Origin: Bradyrhizobium sp. ORS 375
GTDB lineage: Bacteria > Pseudomonadota > Alphaproteobacteria > Rhizobiales > Xanthobacteraceae
NCBI RefSeq assembly: GCF_000239775.1
Contig: NZ_CAFI01000175.1
Coordinates: 1-61,787, forward strand
DNA: 61,787 bases
Reading direction: 5' to 3'
In this document: in pieces, positions 36,584 through 45,844 of the stretch
Position numbering within the stretch: the stretch's first letter is position 1
Layout of the letters: each line of letters opens with the position of its first letter
The notes under the pieces: model-generated
Seen by the model: the letters and a program-made list of their open reading frames with translations, nothing else
Databases searched by the model: none
Told to the model about the DNA's origin: nothing
Made by a program: the position numbers and the translations under genes

Positions 36584-36961
36584 ATGCAGCCCACATCGAT
36601 CAGCGCCGATCACGACTCGACCGACGTCCACGCGCATTTCATGCTGCCGCAGACCGACGAGCAGTTGAGGCGCAGCGCGGAGCTGGGCTGCGGCACGAGC
36701 GTGCTCTACGCCGTGTCGCCCGCTTACGTGTCGGAATTGCTCAAGCCGCGCATGCGCTACCGCGGCATCTCGATCAGCTACAATCCCGCCTCCGGACTGA
36801 TCGGCGGCTTTAAGCTCCGCGATCAGCTCCGCCTTCTTCGCCTGGGCCGACGGGACGTGGCCTGTGTCGTTGTCTCTGATGGGAGTCGGCTGCATCAGCG
36901 CTTTCGCGCCGTGGGTGGGGCGCCGGGCCCGCGTTTCAATCATGATCTCGCTGAGGCCTAG
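36584..36961 (+). pseudogene. Remnants of an amidohydrolase N-terminus and an MFS (MHS-type) C-terminus
   Basis: The first 30 codons read MQPTSISADHDSTDVHAHF, resembling the metal-binding DVHAHF start of amidohydrolases. From about 36673 the frame instead resembles the end of a metabolite:H+ symporter (VSPAYVSELLKPRMRYRGIS), and the match continues only after a frameshift near 36815 (WADGTWPVSLSLMGVG) and a second shift near 36935 before the TAG at 36959. Two unrelated gene fragments are joined, and both are broken. Confidence 0.6.
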
Positions 36962-37096
36962 CCGGTGCGCGCCTGAATCGCCATGTGCTGATGTCCGGAT
37001 CGGTGGCACTCGGTTCGGCGGCACTGGCGCGGATCGCCAATGCCACTGCTCAATCTCCCAGCACTCATCTTCAACCAGGGACCTCCCAGCCTCATC

Positions 37097-38254
37097 ATGC
37101 AATCAGATTCGCCCGCGACCGCCATCAACCTTTTCAATTGGCGCCAACCGCCACACAACGTCGCCGCCTTTCACGAACTTCCTCCGGAAATCGCGACCGC
37201 AGCCATCTCGGCAGATGGAGCCGGTGTCCGTCCTCTGCCTCGATCCGCGAAGTCGTTGGAGGCGTTCGCGCTGCGGCTGCCGAACGGCGGCTCGCTCGGG
37301 CTCGACCAGTTCGTGGCGGCGACATCCACCGACGCCATGCTGGTGCTCCATCGAGGCGCCCTGGTGTACGAGGTGTATCGCAACGGCATGACGCCATCAT
37401 CGCCACACGTTGCCATGTCCGCCACCAAGGCTGTCGTCGGCCTGCTCACTGAACTTCTCGCGGCAGACGACGCGATCGCGCTCGATGCGCCGGTCACCGC
37501 TTATGTCGAAGAGGTGGCGTCGTCGCCCTATGCGGGCACGACCGTTCGGCAATTGCTCGACATGCGCAACGGTGTGATCTTCAGTCCGGCCGAGGAGGCC
37601 GCCTATGCGCAAGCGACTGGGTGGGAGCCGCACGGCGACGAGCCCTCGGGCCTGCAAGCGTTCTTCACCAGTCTCCGCGGCCCGGCGGCGCCGCACGGCG
37701 GTCCCTTTCGCTATCACTCGGCCACCACCGATCTTCTGGGCTGGGTCCTGGAGCGGGCGACGTCAAAGCCGTTGCCAGCGTTGCTGAGCGAACGGCTATG
37801 GCGACCGATCGGGGCTACAAAGGATGCGGCCATGACGCTGGATCCGGCCGGCTTTTCCCGCGGCGCCGGCGGACTTTGTGCCACGATCGGCGACCTGGCG
37901 CGCCTTGGCCAGGTGCTCGCGGATGGCGGCGTCGTCGATCAGCGCCAAGTCGTCCCCGCCCGTATCATCGACGATCTGGTCAACGGGGGCGATCGGGCCG
38001 CGTGGTCAAACGGCCAATGGAGTGAGGCGTTCGCGCCGATCAGCCGGACGATGGCTTACCGCAGCGGCTGGTACACGGTCGATGGTGATCCGCAGATCCT
38101 GTTCGCGATGGGCGTCCACGGCCAGAACCTGTTCGTCGACCGCGCCAATGACGTCGTCGTGGCGAAATTTTCGTCGTGGGCACAGCCGACCGACAACCGT
38201 GCTCTATGGCTGACCCACACCGGCGTCGCAGAAATTGGACGATGTCTGGCTTGA
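37097..38254 (+). CDS. Serine hydrolase of the beta-lactamase/class C type
   Basis: The 385-aa protein has the SxxK motif in HVAMSATKAVVG near 113, a Tyr motif in FRYHSATTDLLGWVLE near 205 and a HGQNLFVDRANDVVVAKFSSW C-terminal segment near 337, as in EstB-like esterases and 6-aminohexanoate-dimer hydrolases. True beta-lactamase activity is not implied. I placed the start at ATG 37097; 37040 is an in-frame alternative. Just upstream, in another frame, a Tat-like signal (NRHVLMSGSVALGSAALA from 36976) suggests the gene once encoded an exported protein and has suffered an N-terminal frameshift. Confidence 0.75.
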   Translation: MQSDSPATAINLFNWRQPPHNVAAFHELPPEIATAAISADGAGVRPLPRSAKSLEAFALRLPNGGSLGLDQFVAATSTDAMLVLHRGALVYEVYRNGMTPSSPHVAMSATKAVVGLLTELLAADDAIALDAPVTAYVEEVASSPYAGTTVRQLLDMRNGVIFSPAEEAAYAQATGWEPHGDEPSGLQAFFTSLRGPAAPHGGPFRYHSATTDLLGWVLERATSKPLPALLSERLWRPIGATKDAAMTLDPAGFSRGAGGLCATIGDLARLGQVLADGGVVDQRQVVPARIIDDLVNGGDRAAWSNGQWSEAFAPISRTMAYRSGWYTVDGDPQILFAMGVHGQNLFVDRANDVVVAKFSSWAQPTDNRALWLTHTGVAEIGRCLA

Positions 38255-38498
38255 CCAACGAGGGCGCCGAGTCTCGAGCCATCCGGCAAATGGAAAGATG
38301 CGGACGGAGGGCGTTGATCGAATGAACTCCTAAGACGGGCAATAATGGGGTCGACGCCGCCAAAAAGACGCTGACGGGATCTGTCTGACCACTCTCGGGT
38401 GAGCTGTTTCTGAACGAGCGCTTTGGGTCACAAGCGGACAAAACGGCGGGCATCGCGAGGTCACCTGAAGGCCAAGACCGAAAGAGCTTCGGTGACCT

Positions 38499-38846
38499 TC
38501 AGCTATCAACGACGTTCACGAGGTTGCCCGCCGGATCACGAAAGAAGAACCGACGAAGTCCCCAGCTCTCCGAAACGGGGCCGTAAACCACTTCCGCACC
38601 GGCTGCTCGAACCGCGCGCTCGGTCGCGGCGAGATCGGTTACTCCGATGGAAATAACGGGTAGCTCCGTGCCACCGCCGCCCTCAGACGCGGTGTGCAGC
38701 TCGATTTTCTGGCTAGTGGCGTTGCTCAGGAAAGTGATCCAACCCATATCAAGTGGTGTATCGAGCTCGAAAACCTCCTGGTAAAATCTTGCCAACGCCA
38801 TGGGATTACGAGTGGAGAGATTAGCGACGATTCTTGTCACGGCCAT
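38499..38846 (-). CDS. VOC (glyoxalase/bleomycin-resistance) family protein
   Basis: The 115-aa protein starts MAVTRIVANLST and shows the paired beta-alpha-beta modules of the vicinal oxygen chelate fold: MALARFYQEVF near 16 and RRFFFRDPAGNLVNVVD at the end. Members are dioxygenases, isomerases or antibiotic-binding proteins. The substrate is unknown. The ATG at 38846 fits the family length; the open frame extends 35 codons further without similarity. Confidence 0.82.
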   Translation of the reverse strand: MAVTRIVANLSTRNPMALARFYQEVFELDTPLDMGWITFLSNATSQKIELHTASEGGGGTELPVISIGVTDLAATERAVRAAGAEVVYGPVSESWGLRRFFFRDPAGNLVNVVDS

Positions 38847-39011
38847 CTTCAGACTACTCCTTGCAATAGCGCCTCTGCACGTCGTTCTATCGAAGAATGG
38901 CAATCTGGCCTTGCGATAGCTGACGTCAGACCGAATTAAAGCCGACCTCATGACCTAGCTTCGATTTGGCAGCCAAGGGGCATTACCGGACTTAGTTTGC
39001 GGCGCCCTCTC

Positions 39012-39568
39012 TCATGCGAATAGTTTGCCGCGACGGCGCATGGTCGAGGGCGAGCGTCCATAGAGCTCGCCAAAGGCCGCGTTGAACCGGCGCACGCTGC
39101 CAAACCGGCCCGATCAGCAATCTGGACAAACGAATCATCTGTCTCGTCAATCAGGCGCTTCGCTCGCTGTACACGCCTGGTCTTTGCCACCTGTTGCGGG
39201 CTGGCCCCGACCTACCGCTTGAAAAAGACGCGCAAGGTGGCGCGAGCTGACCCCAAGCCGGTCGGCAAGGATAGCAACCGAGCTATCATCCAACGCTCCA
39301 TCATCGATCATTTTTAAGGCGCGTGCGACGGTCGAGCGTGTTCCATTCCAGGCAGCACAGAATGGCGCGGTCTCCGGACCGCAGCGCAGGCAAGGCCGAT
39401 AACCCGCAGCCGCTGTTGGGTGGCAGGTCGCGGTGCGGACCAACGGCTGCTTCACTGGCGAACTGGTCGGCAATAGATTCGCGTGGTCCTCACTGCCGTG
39501 AAGAAGCGGCCGTCATATCGTGGATCGCGCCGCAAGCGAGCGGTGTTGCATACCTCAAAGCTTAGCAT
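39012..39568 (-). pseudogene. Ada/AlkA-type N-terminal regulator (Ada Zn domain plus AraC HTH), frameshifted
   Basis: Read in pieces, the minus strand gives a normal Ada-type protein start: MLSFEVCNTARLRRDPRYDG and TTRIYCRPV, then after a frameshift near 39465 TAAAGYRPCLRCGPETAPF and LADRLGVSSRHLARLFQ, after another near 39200 VAKTRRVQRAKRLIDET, and after a third near 39105 FNAAFGELYGRSPSTMRRRG. The methyl-acceptor Cys region and the AraC-type HTH are thus recognisable but the frame is broken at least three times. The glycosylase domain found in full-length AlkA relatives is absent. Confidence 0.78.
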
Positions 39569-39692
39569 GAATCATTGTACTCGCAGGCTCTAGGAATAGC
39601 CGTCAGATGATCAGGTCCGTTTCCGGCCAGCGATCTGAGCGCCTCCTTCTTATAGAGGAAGACCAAATCCGTTGAACACTTGGAGAAGCAAA

Positions 39693-39851
39693 ATGAATAT
39701 CACCAGTTCCAAAGATGTTGTCGTCAACGCCTGGAAGACGTTTAAATCGCGCGATGCAAAGTTGATCGCGGGCCTGCACATAAACACAATTTGCGTCGGA
39801 TGCAGAATGGATCGCACCGGCCGAGATGGCCACTCAGACGAGGTGAGCTAG
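39693..39851 (+). pseudogene. SnoaL/NTF2-like gene fragment
   Basis: The frame begins MNITSSKDVVVNAWKTFKSRD, typical of SnoaL-like ketosteroid-isomerase-fold proteins of the 'nuclear transport factor 2' family. It shifts frame near codon 28; the continuation AEWIAPAEMATQT is in another frame and soon stops. Only the first quarter of the usual length of about 130 residues remains. Confidence 0.5.
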
Positions 39852-39900
39852 CGGCCAGCACGTCAGGCTTTCCGATTGGTCATTTCGCGGTGACCCGCGC

Positions 39901-41025
39901 TTATCGACGCTCGGATGACCAGGGGAAGTTCAGGTACTCATCGCGGGTGGAATAACAGATATTGCCGTACATTCTGAGGTATTCGTCTCGGCGTTTGCCA
40001 TCGCGGTAAACCGAGGCGGGGTCGGCGAGGTCCGCTTCGTATTGTGCGATGTTCTGCGACGTAAGAGCCTTTGGTAGAATGTCCATTGCCTGAGGCACTG
40101 TCTTTCCTTCGAGCCAGTCTGCGGACTGCTGACCGAGCGCGTAGCCGAAGATGGGAGAGGCGAGACTTACGCTCGCTTTGTACGGACCACCGCGCTTGAT
40201 CTCTTCAACTGCAGCCGGCTCCCCATCAATTCCCCCAAAGAACTGGTCATTGCGGTCTCTACCAGCCTGTCGCACAGCAGCCAGTGCGCCCAGGACGACG
40301 GTGTCGGCGCCAAGCACAACGTCGATATCCGGATTTGCAAGAAGAATTGTCTGCATCATTGACGCGCCTCCGGCTTCGTCCACCGTGAGCGGTGATATGT
40401 CTGCAACGATGACCGCACCCGGGACCGCTCTTAACGAGTCACGCATTGCGGTGAAGCGCGGGGCGAGGAATTGCAGGCTGTCGTGCGTTAACAGCACGAC
40501 TTTCGCCTTTCCTTTGAGGCGCGTCGTGATGTAGCGCGCCGCCTCATCTCCCAGCACTTTCCCAGTAAGGTATTGCGGGGCATTGAGAATCGTGGTCGCG
40601 GGCGGCGGGACGACAGTTCCCACATAGGCACCAGACCAAATCGCCTGCTGAAGCACCGGTGCAAGCGCGAGAGGGTCGACGGGAGCTGCGATCAATGCTC
40701 CGACTCTTGCATCGACCAAGCTTCTTATCTGTTGCATCATCAGATCGGAATCATTGCGTGCTTGGGCCAGCCGATATTCGAGACCGCGATCCTGTGCGGC
40801 CAGCTGCAGTCCCCGCGCAACGCCCTGCATGAATTTCCGCTCATTATCCTGCGCGAACGCAATTATTTTCCCGAGGTCAGCGGGTGCAGGGCATCGCGGC
40901 TTGTTCGGGTCGTGCAACGGAAGAACGAACGGTTTTGTCAATCCAGGGCCACCCCCTTCGGCACGGAGGCTGGTTGCACCGCAAAGCAGAGCAAAGGTTA
41001 GAAGGACGTACCGCCAGATCCGCAT
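39901..41025 (-). CDS. Sugar-type periplasmic binding protein partnered with a histidine kinase
   Basis: The 374-aa protein has a signal peptide (MRIWRYVLLTFALLCGATSLRA) and a Peripla_BP_4 fold (FAQDNERKFMQGVARGLQ near 56, ALIAAPVDPLALAP near 108). The ATG at 41025 lies two bases after the kinase stop; a TTG at 41031 overlapping that stop is an alternative. No permease or ATPase is nearby, and the only partner is the kinase gene upstream in the same operon. The likely role is ligand sensing with the kinase, as LuxP does with LuxQ; this is inferred. Confidence 0.85.
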   Translation of the reverse strand: MRIWRYVLLTFALLCGATSLRAEGGGPGLTKPFVLPLHDPNKPRCPAPADLGKIIAFAQDNERKFMQGVARGLQLAAQDRGLEYRLAQARNDSDLMMQQIRSLVDARVGALIAAPVDPLALAPVLQQAIWSGAYVGTVVPPPATTILNAPQYLTGKVLGDEAARYITTRLKGKAKVVLLTHDSLQFLAPRFTAMRDSLRAVPGAVIVADISPLTVDEAGGASMMQTILLANPDIDVVLGADTVVLGALAAVRQAGRDRNDQFFGGIDGEPAAVEEIKRGGPYKASVSLASPIFGYALGQQSADWLEGKTVPQAMDILPKALTSQNIAQYEADLADPASVYRDGKRRDEYLRMYGNICYSTRDEYLNFPWSSERR

Positions 41026-41027
41026 CG

Positions 41028-42368
41028 TCAAGAGTCCAATGTTGCGGTGAACGAAAGCCGCGCAACTGTCCCGCTGCCCCTCACGATATATTCGACCTCG
41101 CCTCCGATTGAGCGCGCCATCGCATTGACGATGCGGGTACCAAGCCCGGTCCCCTTGGCCCGCCCGTCGTGTCGACCAACCCCGTCATCCTCGACTGAAA
41201 GTTCGGCCTTGCCGTCCAATAATCGTCGCAACAATACGCGCACCTCCCCAGGTTTGTCAGGATAGGCATATTTGAACGCGTTGGTGACCCATTCTGTGAC
41301 GATCACCCCGATATTGATGCTGGAATCCGTCTTGAGCTTCAAGGGCTCAAGTTCGTAACGCAGTGAGGCAACGTGACCTTGCCCCCGCATCGACGTTTGG
41401 AAGTTGTCGAGCACGCTCGATAGATACTCCTGCAAATCGACGAACCGGGCATCACCGCCGCTGTAAAGGCGCTGATGTACCGACGCGACCGCCAGGATCC
41501 TGGCTTCCGTCTCCTTGAGCGCATCTCTCGAATGCTGATCGGTAATGAGGTTTGATTGCAACCGTACGAGGGAGGCGACGAGAGAGAGGCTGTTTGCAAC
41601 CCGGTGATTGATCTCCGCTACCAGGAGTTCCGCGCGATCGCGTGCCTCCGTCAGTTGAGTGGTGCGTCTCGCTACTCGATCCTCAAGCGTGAGATTCAGC
41701 GCTGAAAGTTCGCTGCGGGCGCGGGCGACCTCCCAGGCGTATCGAAAGACCGTTGCGGTCGCTCCGCCGACCACTATGACGATGATCAGGCCCCCGACAA
41801 TCGTCACCAGCCGCAGCATTGTAGCAGTCTGGCGCTGGTCGTTGAGCAGCGTTTCCAGCTGATCGTCGGCCTGGCGGATGATGCTGGACAAGAAAAGGTT
41901 GGCTTCATCCATCAGCGCCTTGCCGCGATTGCTGCGGAAGACCGCAATGGCCTGGCTGCCGTCCAGCCCCGATTTGAGCGCAATCGTCTTGTCCATCTCG
42001 GCAACCTTCTCAGAAACGATCTTGGATAGCCGTTCGACAATGACAGTGTTTTGCGGAGACGTCGGCAGGTGCCGCTTCAGATGTCCAAACTGGGTCAGCG
42101 CCTCGGCCTTCGCCGCGTCATACGGCGCGAGATAGATCTCGTTGCCCTCGACAAGGTATCCGCGCTGGCTGGACTCGGCGTTTTGCAGAGCGGTGCGCAA
42201 GCTCGCGGTGGTGGTGCGTACAGCCCGTGCACTGTTGCTTTCTGCAAGATAGATGTTGGCCTTTTCCGCCAGCCATGCCGTGGAACCCACGATGCCCAAC
42301 AACGTCAGGAAGCCGATTGTAAGCAGGGCGATGCTCGAACCGATCACGAACCGACTGGAGATGGGCAT
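41028..42368 (-). CDS. CHASE3-domain sensor histidine kinase (HisKA_2 type)
   Basis: The 446-aa protein has a membrane helix (about 8-30), a periplasmic CHASE3-like helical sensor (about 38-180), a second helix (about 186-208), a coiled-coil linker, a HisKA_2 dimerisation domain with phospho-acceptor His255 in AEINHRVANSL, and an HATPase domain (EWVTNAFKYAYPD as N-box, then DDGVG and GTGLGTRIV). Kinases of this type often act on PhyR-like or single-domain regulators. No response regulator is nearby. I chose ATG 42368; the open frame upstream has no domain. Confidence 0.9.
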   Translation of the reverse strand: MPISSRFVIGSSIALLTIGFLTLLGIVGSTAWLAEKANIYLAESNSARAVRTTTASLRTALQNAESSQRGYLVEGNEIYLAPYDAAKAEALTQFGHLKRHLPTSPQNTVIVERLSKIVSEKVAEMDKTIALKSGLDGSQAIAVFRSNRGKALMDEANLFLSSIIRQADDQLETLLNDQRQTATMLRLVTIVGGLIIVIVVGGATATVFRYAWEVARARSELSALNLTLEDRVARRTTQLTEARDRAELLVAEINHRVANSLSLVASLVRLQSNLITDQHSRDALKETEARILAVASVHQRLYSGGDARFVDLQEYLSSVLDNFQTSMRGQGHVASLRYELEPLKLKTDSSINIGVIVTEWVTNAFKYAYPDKPGEVRVLLRRLLDGKAELSVEDDGVGRHDGRAKGTGLGTRIVNAMARSIGGEVEYIVRGSGTVARLSFTATLDS

Positions 42369-42703
42369 CTTTGCCTGAAAGAATAACGCGGACGGATGAT
42401 CTGGACGGGGTTCCAATCTAACACGGGTGAGGAGCTGGCCTAGTGATTTCTTGATTTCACAAGGTGCGACACTGGAACACGTGCATCGATTGCGCCATGC
42501 GGCAGGGCGCTCCGCGCGTGTGTGGAACCGAGCTTGCCACGACGTCGGTTCCGATCGCCGGGAAGATGATCCTATTGAAGGTCGCGCAGGCCAACAGGTC
42601 CTGCGCCAACGGCCTTGGCCAGCCTCGGCTGAGACCGAGCATGACGCGTGCGTCGATCCTAGTAAGGGATCAAGGGTGCCGATCCTCTGCCGGTCGAACA
42701 GCC
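42369..42703. other. Intergenic stretch between the kinase and the repair cassette
   Basis: About 335 bases without a supported gene. It must hold the promoter of the minus-strand kinase operon and the 3' end of the repair cassette. I could not fix promoter boxes. Confidence 0.4.
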
Positions 42704-43084
42704 TCATCTCACCTTTCGTTCGATCAGCCCGCAGCGCTTAAGCGCATCGATCAGGCCGTTGCTCTGTAGCACCGTTCCGTTCCTCGAGAATGGCACGTAG
42801 ACCGCTTTGCGCCCGCTGGCATCGGTGGCCTCGATCACCTGAGGCATCGTGTCCGGATACTCGCCGCCTTGCTCAAGAGTCTCGATCTGGTAGCCGGCGA
42901 AACGCATATCCCGACCGTCCAAATAGGGATCTTGCGGTCGCTGCTCAGGCGGCATGGGACGCAAGTCGAGTGTGGCGCGCTCTTGGCGCTGCTGGCCGAG
43001 GGCAGGCCTCTCGCGATAGAGGGCATGACGCAGCTCTGCGACCGTCATCGACCCTTTCGTCTTCATCCGCGGATGGCGCGTCAT
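42704..43084 (-). CDS. Hypothetical protein in the SRAP/LigD cassette
   Basis: The 126-aa protein is basic and shows no motif I recognise; it ends LQSNGLIDALKRCGLIERKVR. Its ATG overlaps the LigD stop by one base (TGATG), so it is translationally coupled to the ligase and probably functions with it. Confidence 0.6.
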   Translation of the reverse strand: MTRHPRMKTKGSMTVAELRHALYRERPALGQQRQERATLDLRPMPPEQRPQDPYLDGRDMRFAGYQIETLEQGGEYPDTMPQVIEATDASGRKAVYVPFSRNGTVLQSNGLIDALKRCGLIERKVR

Positions 43085-44025
43085 CAAAGATCCTCCCGAA
43101 GCCCCTTGTAGAAGGAATGTCGGACTTTTCCCTCCGCTGATTTGGTTCGGTACTCGATTTCGGCCAGCAGCTCCGGCTCGACCCACACTCCGCGGTGCGC
43201 GATTCGCTTGGCGTAGGGTTGTGTCTTGCGGATCAGCGGCGTGAGGCGGGTGCGGAGCTCGTCGGCCGAGCTGCGATCGAAGCCGTGATCGACCTTGCCC
43301 GAGTACACCAGATCATCACCCATATAGCGACCGACATAGATGCCGTCCCATTCGTCGCCGTCGAGTGAGAAGCCTGCAATGGGCAGGGTCTCCCGTTGGG
43401 CGCAGGTCGTCTTGACCCAGTCATTGTTGCGGCCCGAAACGTAGCGGCTGCTCGCCACCTTGGACACGACACCTTCCAGGCCAACCTTGCACGCGTGGCT
43501 GAACATTTCGCGCCCATCTATCGCGAAGCTTTCGCTGTACTGAAGCCTGGTGCCGGCGATGAGCTTCCTGAGATGGGCCTTGCGCTCCGCCAGCGGCAAA
43601 TGGCGCAGGTCGCGGCCATCGAGATAGAGCAGGTCGAACGCGATAAGCACGATCTTCTGGGAGCGTCCTTTGAGTTCATTTTGCAGAACAGAGAAATCCG
43701 TGGCGCCGTTTGCCTGTGGGACAACGACCTCGCCATCGATGATCGCCGAATGCATTTTGATCTCGCCCGCGTCATGGGCGATCTTGCGGAAGCGCTGCGT
43801 CCAGTCGTAACCGCGGCGGGTGAAAACCTTGACGCCGTTGCTCCTCAGATGGACTTGGACCCGATACCCGTCAAACTTGATCTCGTGGATCCATCGCGCT
43901 CCGCTCGGCACGCGGTCGACGGCACTGGCAAGCGCGGGCTCGATAAAGCGGGGATCGGATAATGTTGTGCCGACCGCAGTGCGTCGGCGACGCTGCAACG
44001 CCACGGAAGAACTCCACGCAAACAA
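43084..44025 (-). CDS. ligD: ATP-dependent DNA ligase, LigD ligase-domain type
   Basis: The 313-aa protein corresponds to the ligase domain of LigD (bacterial NHEJ) without the polymerase and phosphoesterase domains. The adenylated lysine is Lys50 in EIKFDGYRVQ; further ligase motifs are IIDGEVVVP near 94, EGVVSKVASS near 182, DWVKTTC near 201 and the OB-fold start SGKVDHGF near 241. No ATG lies near the start; TTG at 44025 opens the frame. A Ku gene is not in the window. It follows the SRAP gene in the same direction. Confidence 0.87.
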   Translation of the reverse strand: MFAWSSSVALQRRRRTAVGTTLSDPRFIEPALASAVDRVPSGARWIHEIKFDGYRVQVHLRSNGVKVFTRRGYDWTQRFRKIAHDAGEIKMHSAIIDGEVVVPQANGATDFSVLQNELKGRSQKIVLIAFDLLYLDGRDLRHLPLAERKAHLRKLIAGTRLQYSESFAIDGREMFSHACKVGLEGVVSKVASSRYVSGRNNDWVKTTCAQRETLPIAGFSLDGDEWDGIYVGRYMGDDLVYSGKVDHGFDRSSADELRTRLTPLIRKTQPYAKRIAHRGVWVEPELLAEIEYRTKSAEGKVRHSFYKGLREDL

Positions 44026-44122
44026 GCGAATCGAGTCTTTCAGGCGGCTTTGGTTCCGGCAAAGGGCGGCGTGATTTTCGGATGTGCGTTGTCGTCCTGG
44101 AACAGCCCTGCCTGGTGTTTGA

Positions 44123-44785
44123 TCAGGCCGCAGGCGGATCTTCCTTCGCCGTTCCGCGCGCGATGATCTTCAGAGCATGATCGGCCAATGGGCGTTGCAA
44201 TGACTTGGCCTCGTCCCAGGGTGCCCGCAGCCAGACGTCCCGCTCTTCATGCGTGGTGAGAATGACCGGCATCGCCTTGGGGTGGATCGGAGCCACGACT
44301 GCGTTGGGGTCTGTCGTCAGGAAGCCGTAGACCAGATGAGGTCCGGGGATTGGCTTGGATTTCGTTCCGCGTTCGCCTTTGAACTCGGTCCAGATGCCGG
44401 CGAAGCTGGTCAACGGGCGATCATCGGACAATGCAAACCAGACCACATCCTTCTTCTTCGTCTCCGGGTTCGGCTCCGGCGCATATTCGGCGAAGCTGTT
44501 GAAGGGCACCAGGCATCGTTGCTCTGGCTTCAGCCAGCCGCGCCAGTGCGGCGACGAGGTGTTGCGGATGTTGGTCACGGGAGGCCCGCCAGTCCGCGGA
44601 GGTGGCGGCATTCCCCAGCGCATCATCACCATCTCGCGGTCTTCGCCGTTGCCGCGGACGACAGGTGCGGGGTAGTCCGGGAAGACACCGGCCATTGAGG
44701 GGAGGTTACCCTCGTAGCGGCGGACGATCCGAAACAGTGTCGCGATTGCCGCCTGGTTCGTCGTGATCGAATAGAGATTGCACAT
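44123..44785 (-). CDS. yedK: SRAP/YedK (HMCES) abasic-site protecting protein
   Basis: The 220-aa protein starts MCNLYS, where Cys2 forms the covalent link to abasic sites in single-stranded DNA once Met is removed. Other family features are [13 protein letters not shown] near 71, VPFNSFAEY near 92 and the active-site His in [11 protein letters not shown] near 168. Its ATG overlaps the stop of the preceding gene (TGATG). Protection of single-stranded DNA would be useful to a conjugating element; that link is inferred. Confidence 0.93.
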   Translation of the reverse strand: MCNLYSITTNQAAIATLFRIVRRYEGNLPSMAGVFPDYPAPVVRGNGEDREMVMMRWGMPPPPRTGGPPVTNIRNTSSPHWRGWLKPEQRCLVPFNSFAEYAPEPNPETKKKDVVWFALSDDRPLTSFAGIWTEFKGERGTKSKPIPGPHLVYGFLTTDPNAVVAPIHPKAMPVILTTHEERDVWLRAPWDEAKSLQRPLADHALKIIARGTAKEDPPAA

Positions 44786-45249
44786 CAGTCACGTTGCCCG
44801 GGATCAAAGCTCTGCGGCGGCGGCATGTGGCTGGAACGGATATGCGCGACTGTCGTCGTCAGGTCGATCAGTGTGCCGCAGAAGCAGCGTGAGCGGCCCG
44901 ATGGGGTCTGTGGCGGCAGGCGGCACCCGGCGTCCCACATCGCATATTTCCAGGCTGTGAAGGCGTGATGCTCGCGCCATTCATCGAAGTCCTCTGGTGA
45001 GCGGTTGGAGAAGAAGACGTGCCATGCCGCCTCGAATGCCCGACGCGCCTGTTCGTAGCTTTGGGCGCTGCCGGCCTGCTGCTCGCCCGGATGGCTGCCC
45101 GGATAGAAGCCACAGAACCATTGCCAGGCGGGCGAACCGGAAGGTCCTTCCGCACGCTTGGCAATCGTGCCGGCCTGGACATCTCCGAAAAAGATGCGCC
45201 AGGTCTCATTCGGTGATTGCAAATCGCGCCGGCGCGTGAGGGTCGTCAT
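44785..45249 (-). CDS. Conserved hypothetical protein, first gene of the SRAP/LigD cassette
   Basis: The 154-aa protein carries no motif I can name. Its N-terminus ([20 protein letters not shown]) and a Cys-containing C-terminus ([19 protein letters not shown]) look conserved. The stop overlaps the yedK start. Similar proteins accompany YedK genes in rhizobial accessory regions, to my recollection; I could not check this. Confidence 0.65.
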   Translation of the reverse strand: MTTLTRRRDLQSPNETWRIFFGDVQAGTIAKRAEGPSGSPAWQWFCGFYPGSHPGEQQAGSAQSYEQARRAFEAAWHVFFSNRSPEDFDEWREHHAFTAWKYAMWDAGCRLPPQTPSGRSRCFCGTLIDLTTTVAHIRSSHMPPPQSFDPGQRD

Positions 45250-45844
45250 GACCCATTGATTCCAGTCCAGCGGCTGAAAGGAAAGCCGCTACGTCTGGGG
45301 TCGAGCGAAGTCTATGTGCTCAATCTGTGGCCGATGGCTCGGGAACCCGAACGCGGCCGCTTAGTCGTGAGATCGGCGGAGAGTTGGGCCGCGCAGCACG
45401 ACGCAGTCCATCCGGCGGTGAACCAGCTTGGCGATCAGGTCGCTCGCGAGCATCTCAACGTCCTGCGGTTATTGGATACCGTTGGCGGGTCTCAGCGCGA
45501 GCATTCGATGGAGACTCAATCGCTTTTGGCCCCCTCGGCTGTAAGTTCTATGCTTGAGATGAAACACGAGACTGCTCACGCGCGCACAGGCCACAAGCCC
45601 AGGCGCGAGCGAGCGCTGCAGCAAAGCGCCTCGGAATAGGCGCAAGCGCTTCACGATGACGGCCAAGACGCGTCGAATTGTCTTCTCCAAACAGCTCCGG
45701 CTTGACGGCATTCAACTGAGAACATTGCGCTCTCCCGCGGGACGGGCGGAAGACGTTGGAAAGCGCTGTCGTGCTCGGATCTCGATAAGCACCGCGCGGC
45801 TTTCAGGTCGGCAAATCGTGTTTCGCTCAACAGGTAATGACAGA
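45250..45844. other. Gene-free stretch before the DUF2285 gene
   Basis: About 595 bases with no gene I can support. In related ICEs a DUF6499 protein (the other half of FseA-type activators) often precedes DUF2285, but I find no DUF6499-like motif here. It also marks the right edge of cargo 3. Confidence 0.4.

Noticed and set aside
36548-37102. Minus-strand frame of 184 codons ahead of the serine hydrolase
   Set aside because: Antisense to recognisable remnants of an MFS gene on the plus strand.
45217-45639. Plus-strand frame of 140 codons before DUF2285, considered as a DUF6499 partner
   Set aside because: It lacks the Trp-rich DUF6499 motifs and has no ribosome-binding site.
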